Shown piece after piece: positions 17,045 to 26,962 of a DNA stretch of 64,000 nt. The DNA lies in assembly GCA_947493455.1 (NCBI GenBank), contig CANLRB010000001.1, positions 620,001-684,000 on the forward strand. Direction: 5' to 3'. The DNA is from an uncultured Pseudoalteromonas sp. (GTDB lineage: Bacteria; Pseudomonadota; Gammaproteobacteria; Enterobacterales; Alteromonadaceae). Numbering within the stretch: the stretch's first letter is position 1; the number at the start of each line of letters is the position of its first letter. The notes below the pieces were generated by a model. It searched no databases, was not told the origin of the DNA, and worked only from the letters and a program-made list of their open reading frames with translations. The translations under genes and the position numbers were made by a program.

Positions 17045-18544
17045 ATGAAAAAATCGATTATTTCGTTATCACTCCTTTTATCTGTCACTCAGCCCACCTT
17101 TGCAGAAGAATTTAGTTTTACGTCGCAATTAAATAGCAACGCTGACACCCTACTCGTTTTTAAACAGCAAGGTAAAACCAGTAAACACTTTGACACACTT
17201 AATACACAATCTAGCTCTCATTTAAGTAATGCCTTACTTGCTGCTGAATTTAAAGCTAAATTAGGGCAAACGGCCACGATTTTGGCACCAAACAATTTGC
17301 CTTATAAACGCGTAGTCGTTGTCGGATTAGGAAACGAAGCACTGACGAAGCAATCCCTCACAAAGCTCGGTGGCGACTTGTCGGGCAAATTAGAACTCGA
17401 TGCAATCAAAGAAATTACATTTGATACCAGCGTTATTGGTCACCCAGATGCAGCGGCTTTGCTCGCACATGGCATAAACCTTCGCGCTTATCGATTTGAA
17501 ACCTATACAAAGAAAAAACGTAAGCAAAAGTCATTCACTATTGCGTCAAGCTCATCGTCAAGCGCTAACGATAACTATTCGGCACTTGCGAATATTGAAC
17601 AAGGCGTTTTCTTGGCACGTGATCTGATTTCTGAAACAGCGACAGAAATGACGCCAAAAGACTTTGTAAAAGCAGCCAAGGAGCTAAAACAATATGGCGT
17701 TAAAGTCACGGTATTAGAGCCTAAGAAAATTAAGAAATTAGGTATGGGTGCACTTGAAGCTGTCGGCCGCGGCAGCAGTCAAGGCTCTCGCTTAATCGTG
17801 GCACATTATGAAGGCAGTGATGATGCACCAATTGCGTTGGTCGGCAAAGGCATTACCTTTGACTCTGGCGGTTATAGTATTAAAACCGGCAAGTCAATCG
17901 CTCGTATGAAATCAGATATGGCTGGTGCCGCAGCCGCACTTGGTACAGTTAAAGCTCTTGCACTAAACAAGAGCAAACACAATGTCGTTGCCGTTATGGG
18001 TATGGCTGCAAACATGGTATCAGAAACATCAGTCGCTCCAGGCGATGTTGTTAAAACAGCGGAAGGTTTAACGGTTGAGATTTTAAACACCGATGCCGAA
18101 GGCCGTTTAGTCTTATCCGATGCACTTTGGTATGCGCGTGAACATTATAAACCACAAGTTATGGTTGATATTGCGACGCTAACTGGCTCTAAAGTCGGCG
18201 CCGTTGGCAATCGCTACGCAGCCGTTTTTTCTGACGATGACGCGTTAGTCAATGAACTTACAGTCGCAGGCAAAGAGGTAAATGAAAACTTATGGCGCTT
18301 ACCACTTGGCTATAAAGACATGCTCAAATCGCCAATCGCAGACTTAGCAAATATCGGATCAAGTGGACCAGGTGCGACAACAGCGGCAACTTTTTTGCAG
18401 CAATTTGTTGGCGATACTAAATGGGCACATATCGATATTGCGGGTAACGCCTTAGCATCATCAGGTAAAGGTGAAGTAGCGCCAGGTGGAACTGGCTATA
18501 GCGTGCGCTTATTAACAAACTGGATTGAAAACCATAAAAAATAA
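17045..18544 (+). CDS. Exported leucyl aminopeptidase, M17 family
   Basis: 499 residues. Most M17 leucyl aminopeptidases (PepA) are cytoplasmic; this one opens with a signal peptide (MKKSIISLSLLLSVTQPTFA), so it should be periplasmic or secreted. The catalytic domain is complete: the metal-binding Lys and Asp in VGKGITFDSGG, Asp in RMKSDMAGAAAALG, and the M17 signature NTDAEGRL near residue 347 with Asp, Glu and Arg. The N-terminal macro-like domain is present but divergent and contains a basic and serine-rich stretch (KKKRKQKSFTIASSSSSSA, ~155-175). It probably releases N-terminal amino acids from imported peptides, in keeping with the other secreted peptidases in this window. Ends before a REP-like inverted repeat. 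Confidence 0.88.
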   Translation: MKKSIISLSLLLSVTQPTFAEEFSFTSQLNSNADTLLVFKQQGKTSKHFDTLNTQSSSHLSNALLAAEFKAKLGQTATILAPNNLPYKRVVVVGLGNEALTKQSLTKLGGDLSGKLELDAIKEITFDTSVIGHPDAAALLAHGINLRAYRFETYTKKKRKQKSFTIASSSSSSANDNYSALANIEQGVFLARDLISETATEMTPKDFVKAAKELKQYGVKVTVLEPKKIKKLGMGALEAVGRGSSQGSRLIVAHYEGSDDAPIALVGKGITFDSGGYSIKTGKSIARMKSDMAGAAAALGTVKALALNKSKHNVVAVMGMAANMVSETSVAPGDVVKTAEGLTVEILNTDAEGRLVLSDALWYAREHYKPQVMVDIATLTGSKVGAVGNRYAAVFSDDDALVNELTVAGKEVNENLWRLPLGYKDMLKSPIADLANIGSSGPGATTAATFLQQFVGDTKWAHIDIAGNALASSGKGEVAPGGTGYSVRLLTNWIENHKK

Positions 18545-18581
18545 ACGTTAAAGCACCTACTTTTAATTACGCTATTGATAA

Positions 18582-18621
18582 GGGGTCAGAGTTAAAATAC
18601 CCCGTTTGTGACTCTGACCCT
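18582..18621. repeat. REP-like inverted repeat, copy 1
   Basis: GGGGTCAGAGT and ACTCTGACCC arms around about 19 bases (TAAAATACCCCGTTTGTG) lie just after the aminopeptidase stop. A second copy at 56071-56110 shares the arms and much of the loop. This GGGGTCAGAGT palindrome type matches what I know as REP elements mobilised by REP-associated tyrosine transposases; it may also act as a transcription terminator. Confidence 0.7.
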
Positions 18622-18710
18622 AGTTTGCTTTGATCCCAACTTACGTTCTCCAACAGCCTTAATACGCCGCTTTCTTTTCAATTATTGCAATTTAGTACAT
18701 ACTGAATTGT

Positions 18711-19509
18711 ATGAATCGACCCCACTTTCACATTGCAGGCAAAACAATTATCTCACATTGTGTCGTCGCATTGGTGTGTATTGCTGCAATCTATTTGTTT
18801 GACAGCTACAACATGCTCAATGCTGACCTGTTGGAAGAAACCCTGTGGCTATTTTTTATTATCAGTCATCATCTATTTGAGTGGCATGGCACTTGATGTG
18901 TTAGACGAAATCAATTTTATGCGCCAATTTGGCGTACTTCAACTCGACACATCGCTTAAAAATATCGGCTTTATATTTATTTGTATCGGACTTTTACGTC
19001 TAATTCACGATAAACGTAAAATCATTAACACATTAATAAGCAAAACGATTTCAAACAATCAATCATTACAAGAGCAACTGATATTTGGCGCAAATCACGA
19101 TCCGTTAACTCAAATTGGCAACCGCCGAGCATTATTCGCACAGTATAGGCAACTAAGTCGCACCCATAACAAACTGCTCTACTTCGATTTAGACAACTTT
19201 AAACAAGCAAATGATACTCACGGCCACCAGATGGGTGATAGGGTGCTGAAACTCTTTGCAAAATCAATGTTCGTTGAATTTGATCACGCATCATGTTTTA
19301 GAATCGGTGGTGACGAATTCTTAGCACTAACAGACCAAAGTTATGATAAACGACAATTGCAAACACTAAAAAACTGTTTATCTCAGTCAATAAGAAAGTA
19401 TGACGTGGGTGTTAGCATTGGTTTTTATACCAACACCCACAATGAAACAATTGATGCGTGTTTACATAAAGCGGATAGAGCCATGTATCAAGACAAACAA
19501 TCCAGTTAA
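18711..19509 (+). pseudogene. Membrane diguanylate cyclase (GGDEF), broken by one extra T
   Basis: The ATG at 18711 starts a membrane protein (ISHCVVALVCIAAIYLF) that stops at 18896, while the next frame carries the rest: YLSGMALDVLDEINF, a membrane segment (NIGFIFICIGLLRLI), then a full GGDEF domain (NHDPLTQIGNRRAL, YFDLDNFKQAND, FRIGGDEF). Removing one T from the six-T run at 18852-18857 joins both frames into ETLWLFLLSVIIYLSGMAL, a smooth membrane helix, giving about 265 residues. The GGDEF active site is intact; the upstream RxxD inhibitory site is absent. The product would make cyclic-di-GMP. The break could be a true mutation, a reversible slippage site, or a sequencing error. The stop overlaps the convergent DUF5916 gene by four bases. 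Confidence 0.75.
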
Positions 19510-21722
19510 AGTTGCCATGCATAACTTAACTTAGAGAAGAAGCTTCGATTGTCTGCTTTATATGAAAATGAATCACGCTCAATAAAGCCGCCATCAGAGT
19601 ACCCTAAGTAAAATAAGGTTTGTGGGTTTATTTTATACGAGTATATAAACTGAGTCGCTAAGCGCTTACTACGTGAAAAGTCAGACCCAGCGGTAAAAGG
19701 GTTACTGTTTACTTCCAAATTAGTATATTGCGCTGTCACTTTGAAAATACTATTGATGTTAAATTTATAGCTAAAGCGCACATCAGATTGGTTAGCGCGA
19801 AACGACAATATATCACTGTGCCTTAATTCGCGGTAATTATGGTCAAATTTAATTTGAATATGGTTATTTATATCCCATGAAAAAGACGGACTGACATAAA
19901 TCGCATCACCCAATTTTTGATGGTCATAATCAATCTCTTCGCCAAGATAAGTATATATATTGAGTTTTAGTTCACTGATTGGCCTAAAAGTAGCATAAAT
20001 TGATGCTTGCCATGGGTTGTAATAGTCATTGATATAGCGTTCTTTGATGGATTCAAATTCGACTTCTACGTAGCTGTTATAGTTACCTTCTAGATTTGCA
20101 GAAAGCGCATACTCCCTATCGAGTAAATTACCTGATTCATCATAAATAATATCAACATCAGCCGATACAACATACTTTGTAATGGCGCTATTTCTATCAT
20201 TAAACCAACGATATTCGCCGCCAAAAGCAGCCTTATCATAACCTGTTCGCGCGATGTACCCTAAATCAGCCCTAAAATCTTTATCTACAGATTTTAACCC
20301 TAAATAACCGCCGTAGTGACGTGTTTCGCGCGAATAGCCAACTTGCACCGCAACCCCTTTTTGCGACTTTTCGAGCCCGTTAGTATTTTGTATTTCCTGA
20401 GTATTTGTAGTGTCAGAGTAGGCGACTTGATAATTAATTCTATCTTGGCTCGACAACCAATTACCGCCATCAAATGACGCGACCGTATTGCGATAGTTGC
20501 TACTTTGACGCTGTGTGACTAATCCCCCAATATTATCGCGTTCGCGATAGTCTAATTGATATCGGGCCAGGCCAATATCAGCCTTCTCATCAATCACAGC
20601 GAGTGTTGATGACTGCGCTCCAGGAAGAATAACAGCACTTTGCTGATCATTACTATAAAGTGCTCCATAGCTATGTGCGTTAGTCTTGCCCGTTAATTTA
20701 ACGCCAATATCGGGGTCTGCAATATTACGCGTATGGACTAAATCTAGATGTTCCGTTTTAAAGTAATCCGCCCCATCGAGATAAAATGCCCTCTTTTCTT
20801 CATAAAAAAGCGCAAATGTCTCATTAATATCGAGTTGCAGTGAATCAGCTTCCACTTGCGAAAAATCAGGATTAATTGTTGCGTTAATAACCGCATCTGG
20901 CGTAATTCCATAGCGAATATCAAGTCCAGGTTCGATGTCTTGCGATACTTCTTGCCAATCATCATTATCATCGCGTTGTTCACTGCGTATCGCAGTCACT
21001 GTTGGCGTTAATTGCAAATTGAGACCTGGTTTTGCTTGCTCAAAGCCAACAATTTTATCAAATTGGCAAAAACTGCACTTAATGTCCAAATTAAATTTGA
21101 TATTCGACATTTGATAACGAGTTTCTCGCGGTAAGTTGCGATACAGCGCGACCCCCCATGTCTGCACATTATCAACCGCCGAAAAACGAAGCGTACTTAA
21201 TGGAATTTTTATTTCAACAACGTAGCCGTCATCGATAATTTTTGCCGCGCTATCCCAAATCGCATTCCAAGAGCTATCTTCTTGCCATGCATCATAGTCA
21301 GTCATTCGAGAGTCAGCTTGTGCCCCCAACGGATTAACATAAAACTGATATCCTGTGCGCTCATCATTAAATGTATCAACCATCACAATAACATTATCAT
21401 CATGCCAAAGATCATCGTGATCGCGAAAAGCCGCTCGAATCTTATTAGGTTCATCATCATATGCTTTGAACCCGACATAAAGGTAATCACCATCATCAAA
21501 TAACCAAGCGTGCGTGCGATACTGTGCCGGTTGCCCTTCTACAGGTGCATTTTCCCATTTCAAATCGACGAATGTCGCGTTTTCCCATTGAGGCTCTGTA
21601 AGTTGACCATCTACAATGATGTCAACGTCATTGCTATGTACCAACTGATATGTCGTTTGCGCAAATCCTTGCGACGACCCGGTCAACACTAATATAAAAA
21701 TTAACAACCTTGTTATGTGCAC
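19506..21722 (-). CDS. CBM9-like / DUF5916 outer-membrane-associated protein
   Basis: 738 residues with signal peptide (LLIFILVLTGSSQGFA). Residues ~30-200 are a carbohydrate-binding-module-9-like sandwich (DVDIIVDGQLTEPQW, DYLYVGFKAYDDEP, YVVEIKIPLSTLRF). The rest alternates strand-like sequences rich in aromatic and charged residues, as in DUF5916, and ends with SYAWQL, a barrel-like closing strand. Proteins of this type are common in marine Alteromonadales and Bacteroidetes and are thought to be outer-membrane proteins of unknown substrate. A run of two cysteines (CSFCQFD, ~residues 215-221) is a small oddity. Monocistronic, tail-to-tail with the diguanylate cyclase gene with a four-base overlap. 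Confidence 0.8.
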   Translation of the reverse strand: MHITRLLIFILVLTGSSQGFAQTTYQLVHSNDVDIIVDGQLTEPQWENATFVDLKWENAPVEGQPAQYRTHAWLFDDGDYLYVGFKAYDDEPNKIRAAFRDHDDLWHDDNVIVMVDTFNDERTGYQFYVNPLGAQADSRMTDYDAWQEDSSWNAIWDSAAKIIDDGYVVEIKIPLSTLRFSAVDNVQTWGVALYRNLPRETRYQMSNIKFNLDIKCSFCQFDKIVGFEQAKPGLNLQLTPTVTAIRSEQRDDNDDWQEVSQDIEPGLDIRYGITPDAVINATINPDFSQVEADSLQLDINETFALFYEEKRAFYLDGADYFKTEHLDLVHTRNIADPDIGVKLTGKTNAHSYGALYSNDQQSAVILPGAQSSTLAVIDEKADIGLARYQLDYRERDNIGGLVTQRQSSNYRNTVASFDGGNWLSSQDRINYQVAYSDTTNTQEIQNTNGLEKSQKGVAVQVGYSRETRHYGGYLGLKSVDKDFRADLGYIARTGYDKAAFGGEYRWFNDRNSAITKYVVSADVDIIYDESGNLLDREYALSANLEGNYNSYVEVEFESIKERYINDYYNPWQASIYATFRPISELKLNIYTYLGEEIDYDHQKLGDAIYVSPSFSWDINNHIQIKFDHNYRELRHSDILSFRANQSDVRFSYKFNINSIFKVTAQYTNLEVNSNPFTAGSDFSRSKRLATQFIYSYKINPQTLFYLGYSDGGFIERDSFSYKADNRSFFSKLSYAWQL

Positions 21723-21959
21723 GGTATACCTATTTTTTATACAAAATTAGCGCAATTGTAATTTATTCTTTAATAAATTGTAACCCTTTAATAAAATTGA
21801 ATTTTTTAAGCTAAAAGTATTAGTTACCCGTTTTTTGGAGCGCTATATCAGTGGTTAAACGCGTTAATCCCATCGCCTTGCAATCGGCATCTATGCTATG
21901 TTTTAATACGTCGTTATGGACTGTACCTCGTTTGATACACATCGCCTTCGGAAGCATAA

Positions 21960-24752
21960 ATGGATCTTATAAAACACGTATTTTTTGTGATTTTATCTTT
22001 GCTATACACATGTAATGCGTATAGCTTCTCGACTTACGAAGCTGAGTTAGCGCTAATAAAACAAAGTCAAAATGCGTCATCTGCAAATAAAAAGTATCAA
22101 CAACTCATTCAATCAAATAAGCTAACGACACAACAAACCATCGAACTTGCGCAAGAAGTCATTAAGCGCTATTACTTAGAAGCAAACTACACGCGCGCTA
22201 GCATCTTAATCGAACAATTGATTGTAAAAGCAGATAGAGACAAGCTTGAACAACAGAGCGCCACTCTATATAAACAGCTTGGTATAATTGAACAAGCTAA
22301 ACAAAATTATCGCCATGCAATATCTCAGTACTTGGTCTCACTCGTTCATTACGAGTCAATGAGTCACTACCTACCTCAGGCGCATATTCACAATAATATT
22401 GCGCTTTGCTACTCTGCACTCGGTCAATATCAACTAGCCCTTAACCATTTAAATTTAGCAAAGCCGCTCTATTTAAAATACGGGACGAGGCAGGATGAAG
22501 TTGATTTAAAACTCAATTACGCGCAGCTAGAAAGCCATTTAGGACGCCACCAGCAAGCGGTCAACACCTATACCCAACTCAATGACTACTACCAATCGAC
22601 AAACGACGAGGTAAGTCAGGCCATCGTCAACGGTAATTTGGCTGTTTCTCTGCACAATTTAAATCGATTCGATGAAGCTATCGACGCGGCGAATAATGCA
22701 TTAGTTTATTACCAACAGCAAAACAATATCGCTAAACAAATTGAGCAGCTCATTAATCTAGCCGATATCAATGTAAGTAAAAAAAGCTATGATTTAGCGC
22801 TTGTTCATTTAGAAAAAATAGCTTTGTTCGATATACAACTGCAAACAGAAGTACGCTTTAACACCCACTTTTTAAAAGCGCGTATTCATCTCGAACGCCT
22901 CACATTTAAATTGGCAAATAAAGAGGCATTACAGGCGCTTAGTATTGCTAAATCGGTAGATAACCTGCGCTTAGAAAATTTAATTTTAGAACAACTTATA
23001 CTCATTTCAGCCGCTAATCACGATATCAACATAGCGCAAAATTACAGTCGGCAACGAAAAGACATCATCAAACAATTGCAGGCTAATAAAGCAAATCAGA
23101 ACCTCGAGAAAGCATCTTTGTTTCAACAATCAGAATCGCTTAAAGAGAAGGTTGACGCATTCAAACGCGAAAAACATATTCATGAGCTGCAACAAGCTGC
23201 AATGGAACAACGTCAAATGTTCGTTTACATTGCAATGATTTTAATCGTATTCCTATTTATTTCTATTTATCGACGATATACGCAAAAGCGCTCACAAGAA
23301 GAGCTTCATCGACTCGTTAAAGTTCGCACCCAAGCGCTTGAAGATACGAGTGCAGAGCTAAGAAATGCAAACCTCATTAAAAGCCAATTTTTGGCTAATA
23401 TGAGCCATGAGATACGTACCCCTTTGACCGCAGTAATCGGCCACAGCGAAGCGATAATCAACAACAATTATGATCGCAACACCGTGCACTCATATATCAA
23501 AATCATCAACAAAAATGGTCATCATTTACTTGACCTTATTAACGACATTCTAGATATAAGTCGTATTGAAGCCAATAAACTAACCCTCGAATTAGAAACA
23601 ATTTGTCTACGTGATTTTATTGCTGAAATTGATTCAATGTTCGCAATACAAGCGAAACAAAAAGGGATCCGATTCACCTTACGCAACTTTACATGCGAGC
23701 AACTGCACCTCCATGTAGACCAATTTAGGCTCAAACAAATACTATTAAATTTGTGTTCTAATGCAATTAAATTTACCTCGCGTGGCGATGTCATCCTCAC
23801 TGTTGAAGAAACAACTTATGGCTTGAAATTTATCATCACCGACACAGGGATCGGCATGGATGAAACGCAACTTAACGAAATTTTTGACTGTTTTAGCCAA
23901 GGAGATAACACCATAAGCAGGCGCTTTGGCGGGTCGGGCCTCGGACTCAGTTTATCCGAACAACTTGCCAACCTAATGAATAGTTCAATTTCAGTACAAA
24001 GTGAAGTTGGTAAAGGAAGTGAATTTACATTACACCTCAAAGTCGAAAAAACATTTAAAGAATCTAAAAAAACGGAGTCAGGTAACGTCAAAAGCGCCCC
24101 GTCATCCTTTATTGGGCACGTACTGCTTGCAGAAGACCACCCTGATAATAGAGAGCTTATATCTCGTATACTAGAACATTTAGGTCTCGATGTAACAAAT
24201 GTTGAAAACGGTCAACAAGCAGTCGATCAATGCTTACAAAAACAGTTTGATTTAGTTCTGTTAGATATTCAAATGCCAATTAAAAATGGTATCGACGCAT
24301 TGCTTGAATTAAAAGCGCTTAACTATCCGAGTCCTATTGTGGCTATTACCGCAAATGCAATGACCCATGAAGTCGCCGAATATATCAGTATCGGATTCAA
24401 TGACCATATTAAAAAGCCATTAGAACGCAAACAATTGATTAAGATATTAAAACAGTACTTACCTCAATCGAATAGCGATATTGACACTCTTGAAATGGTC
24501 CAAACCGATGATTTACTAGCCAAATTTAAAGCGAGTTTCCCGTCAGAGATAACGCTTCTAGAGCAATGCCACGCGCAATCTCAGTGGCAAGAGATTGGCG
24601 AGCAAGCCCATAAACTTAGAGGGGCCGCGAGTATGTTTAAATTACACTCGCTTGAAGAAGCTGCCCATTACCTCGAACAAACCATCAAGTTTAATGACTA
24701 TGATGTAGTGCCCGAAGCGGTTGAAGGCGTTATTTATTGTATGCAAAAATAA
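21960..24752 (+). CDS. TPR-containing hybrid sensor histidine kinase
   Basis: 930 residues. Signal-anchor or signal peptide (VFFVILSLLYTCNAYSF), then a periplasmic array of tetratricopeptide repeats (~60-360, for example AHIHNNIALCYSALGQYQLAL), a coiled coil, and a membrane helix (VYIAMILIVFLFISIY, ~423-438). The cytoplasmic part has a HisKA domain with phosphorylated His ~483 (NMSHEIRTPL), an ATPase domain (N box LCSNAIKF, DTGIGMDE, GGSGLGL), a receiver domain with Asp ~769 (LLDIQMP) and Lys in IKKPLE, and an HPt domain with His ~884 (AHKLRGAA). All phosphorelay residues are present. GGAAG-like ribosome site precedes the ATG. Signal and output regulator are unknown; no response regulator is adjacent. 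Its stop is two bases from that of the chemotaxis receptor. Confidence 0.92.
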   Translation: MDLIKHVFFVILSLLYTCNAYSFSTYEAELALIKQSQNASSANKKYQQLIQSNKLTTQQTIELAQEVIKRYYLEANYTRASILIEQLIVKADRDKLEQQSATLYKQLGIIEQAKQNYRHAISQYLVSLVHYESMSHYLPQAHIHNNIALCYSALGQYQLALNHLNLAKPLYLKYGTRQDEVDLKLNYAQLESHLGRHQQAVNTYTQLNDYYQSTNDEVSQAIVNGNLAVSLHNLNRFDEAIDAANNALVYYQQQNNIAKQIEQLINLADINVSKKSYDLALVHLEKIALFDIQLQTEVRFNTHFLKARIHLERLTFKLANKEALQALSIAKSVDNLRLENLILEQLILISAANHDINIAQNYSRQRKDIIKQLQANKANQNLEKASLFQQSESLKEKVDAFKREKHIHELQQAAMEQRQMFVYIAMILIVFLFISIYRRYTQKRSQEELHRLVKVRTQALEDTSAELRNANLIKSQFLANMSHEIRTPLTAVIGHSEAIINNNYDRNTVHSYIKIINKNGHHLLDLINDILDISRIEANKLTLELETICLRDFIAEIDSMFAIQAKQKGIRFTLRNFTCEQLHLHVDQFRLKQILLNLCSNAIKFTSRGDVILTVEETTYGLKFIITDTGIGMDETQLNEIFDCFSQGDNTISRRFGGSGLGLSLSEQLANLMNSSISVQSEVGKGSEFTLHLKVEKTFKESKKTESGNVKSAPSSFIGHVLLAEDHPDNRELISRILEHLGLDVTNVENGQQAVDQCLQKQFDLVLLDIQMPIKNGIDALLELKALNYPSPIVAITANAMTHEVAEYISIGFNDHIKKPLERKQLIKILKQYLPQSNSDIDTLEMVQTDDLLAKFKASFPSEITLLEQCHAQSQWQEIGEQAHKLRGAASMFKLHSLEEAAHYLEQTIKFNDYDVVPEAVEGVIYCMQK

Positions 24753-24754
24753 TG

Positions 24755-26704
24755 TTAAACCTTGAATTGACCAACGAGCACAGAGAGCTGATCGGTCAAC
24801 TTTTTAAGTTCACTCAATTGGCTTTTATCTTCTACAGCAATATCATGAAATTTATGCGATAAATCAGCAATTTGTACTGCCGACTCATTTATATGCTGAA
24901 CCACCACATTTTGCTGTTCAGTTGCAGTTGCTATTTGTTGATTCATATCTTTAACTGAACTGATATTGTCATTTATGTCTTGCAAGAATTCAGCAGATTT
25001 TGACGCGGTTTGATTTACTTCTGACGTCGTTTCATTTCCTTTTGCCATGGCTGTCAATGCCTGTTCAGTGGACTTTTGAAATTGTTCAATCTGCGATTTT
25101 ATTTCTTGCGTCGACGATTGAGTTCGACTTGCTAAAGTTCGCACTTCATCTGCAACGACAGCAAAGCCGCGTCCTTGTTCGCCCGCACGTGCCGCCTCTA
25201 TCGCCGCATTCAGTGCCAGTAAGTTGGTTTGCTCTGAAATGGCATTAATCACGTCAACAATCGAATTAATGGCCTCGGCTTGATGCGCCAAGTCTTGAAT
25301 ATTTTGATAGGCCGAACCCATGACATCGGTTAGACCCGACATGGCTTGCGCTGAATGTGTTGTTGCAGCCAAACTATCTTGCGTTTGTTGTGACGTATTA
25401 TCACTGCTATGTGCGGTATCGAGCGCCAGCTTTGATACCTCTTCAACGGTTGTGCCCATTTCGGTAATTGCCGATGCAACCTGTTCACTCAATCCGTCTT
25501 GCTGCGCAGCAAGATTCGCTACCTCCTCAAATGAATCGAGCAATTGGGCAAGTGCGCGAGACAAAGTATTCTCAATCTGAATTATTTCCATCACCATACT
25601 TTGGGTTTTAGCAATGATGGCATTAAACCCCTTAGCTAAATCACCGAGTTCATCCTCGCGGCTATCATCTAATCGATGGGTTAAATCTCCCCCTTTCGCA
25701 CCCATTTCCATGAGACGCACACTAATAGCCGCAATCGATCGAGAGATGCGATTAGCCATCCAAATCATTAGCGTAATAAATACAATCGCAATGATAATAT
25801 TCGCAATTACCGTCTTTGCAACTGCACCATTTATCACAGAGTTCAGTTCTGCAGTAGGTAACAAAGCAACTAACGTCCAATTCATCGTTGCTATAGTATA
25901 CGTCGCCACATAATGCGCTTCACCGTCGAGTTCGACGCTGCGTATCACATAACCATCTTGTGTATTTTTTGAGTCATCAACAATGCTTTTCAAGCCACTG
26001 TACTTATTAACATCCGAAAATAGCTTTCCAACAGTATTCGCATTGGGGTGCGCAGCAACTTCACCTGCATCCGTTAACAAAAATACGTAACCTGATTGCC
26101 CGACTCGGTTTTTATTTACAATATTGGCAATCTCAGAAATATCATAGCCAAGTCCGGTTACACCTAGGGGTTTATTGTTACCAGTCACTTTAACGTTAAC
26201 AAACGCTGTTAATTTACGGGTGCCTTCATCAACGTCAATCGCCATTTGATGCTGTGCTGGTGACGATAAAAAATTATAAAACCATGCATCACCTGGGTTG
26301 CTTCGCGACATCGTTTTAAAAATACCGTCATCCTTATAATATTGATTCGACACATCAGACACCCAAAAAACAACGGCGGCATCATTTTGCGATTTTAAAT
26401 GGGTAAAATATTGTTGCATTTTAGGCCAGCCGGACGCGGGCTCTTCGGCCAAAATCCAATCTGTCATAAAGGTGTTTTGTTTCATACCTTGTGCCAGTGC
26501 AAAAGGCGTATTAAGTTCAGCGCGGATCCGCCCTTCTACTTTCCCTAATACATTTGGAAAATATTCATATTCATTAAACTCATCAAATACATTTTTAAAC
26601 TGGATACTTGTAAATAGTGTTGACAATATGGTCGTCAAAACCAGAGCAAGACAAATGGTTGCGATGAGTGCTTGGCGAATACTAATATTTTGTAATTTAA
26701 TCAT
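24755..26704 (-). CDS. Methyl-accepting chemotaxis protein, dCACHE type
   Basis: 649 residues. N-terminal helix ([20 protein letters not shown]), a periplasmic dCACHE-like sensor (~35-290, with [16 protein letters not shown] and [15 protein letters not shown] motifs), a second helix ([18 protein letters not shown]), a HAMP region and a long cytoplasmic coiled-coil. The highly conserved tip ([20 protein letters not shown] and [10 protein letters not shown]) lies at ~488-525. dCACHE receptors often bind amino acids or other small carboxylates, but the ligand is not evident; the D-ISEI and Y---D pattern would fit an amine or amino acid only loosely. No C-terminal CheR pentapeptide. No che genes nearby. 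Convergent with the hybrid kinase, two-base gap. Confidence 0.92.
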   Translation of the reverse strand: MIKLQNISIRQALIATICLALVLTTILSTLFTSIQFKNVFDEFNEYEYFPNVLGKVEGRIRAELNTPFALAQGMKQNTFMTDWILAEEPASGWPKMQQYFTHLKSQNDAAVVFWVSDVSNQYYKDDGIFKTMSRSNPGDAWFYNFLSSPAQHQMAIDVDEGTRKLTAFVNVKVTGNNKPLGVTGLGYDISEIANIVNKNRVGQSGYVFLLTDAGEVAAHPNANTVGKLFSDVNKYSGLKSIVDDSKNTQDGYVIRSVELDGEAHYVATYTIATMNWTLVALLPTAELNSVINGAVAKTVIANIIIAIVFITLMIWMANRISRSIAAISVRLMEMGAKGGDLTHRLDDSREDELGDLAKGFNAIIAKTQSMVMEIIQIENTLSRALAQLLDSFEEVANLAAQQDGLSEQVASAITEMGTTVEEVSKLALDTAHSSDNTSQQTQDSLAATTHSAQAMSGLTDVMGSAYQNIQDLAHQAEAINSIVDVINAISEQTNLLALNAAIEAARAGEQGRGFAVVADEVRTLASRTQSSTQEIKSQIEQFQKSTEQALTAMAKGNETTSEVNQTASKSAEFLQDINDNISSVKDMNQQIATATEQQNVVVQHINESAVQIADLSHKFHDIAVEDKSQLSELKKLTDQLSVLVGQFKV

Positions 26705-26962
26705 TTTAAAACTCTAACGTTGTCTTTAAACAGTGCGATCCATCCCTAACCTAAGCAGTTGTTTATATAATGACAATATTTATCAATCTATCTGATTTTG
26801 CATATAAATATTATTTCATTTAGCTATAACTGTAGATTCAAAATACAAATGACGCGAATTTTTACAGGCTAAAAACACTTCTACACTTTTTTACATCGGC
26901 ATTCAGTTTTGATTAAGCAACACTGCGCTTAGATTACAAAAAAGCACAAAAGGTAACACAAC

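Noticed and set aside
18582-18621. CRISPR-type repeat
   Set aside because: Only two distant copies, palindromic, at gene ends, no spacer array and no cas genes.
18733-19509. A separate shorter GGDEF gene starting inside the first frame
   Set aside because: Its N-terminal residues are out-of-frame readings of the upstream membrane part; one extra T explains both frames better.
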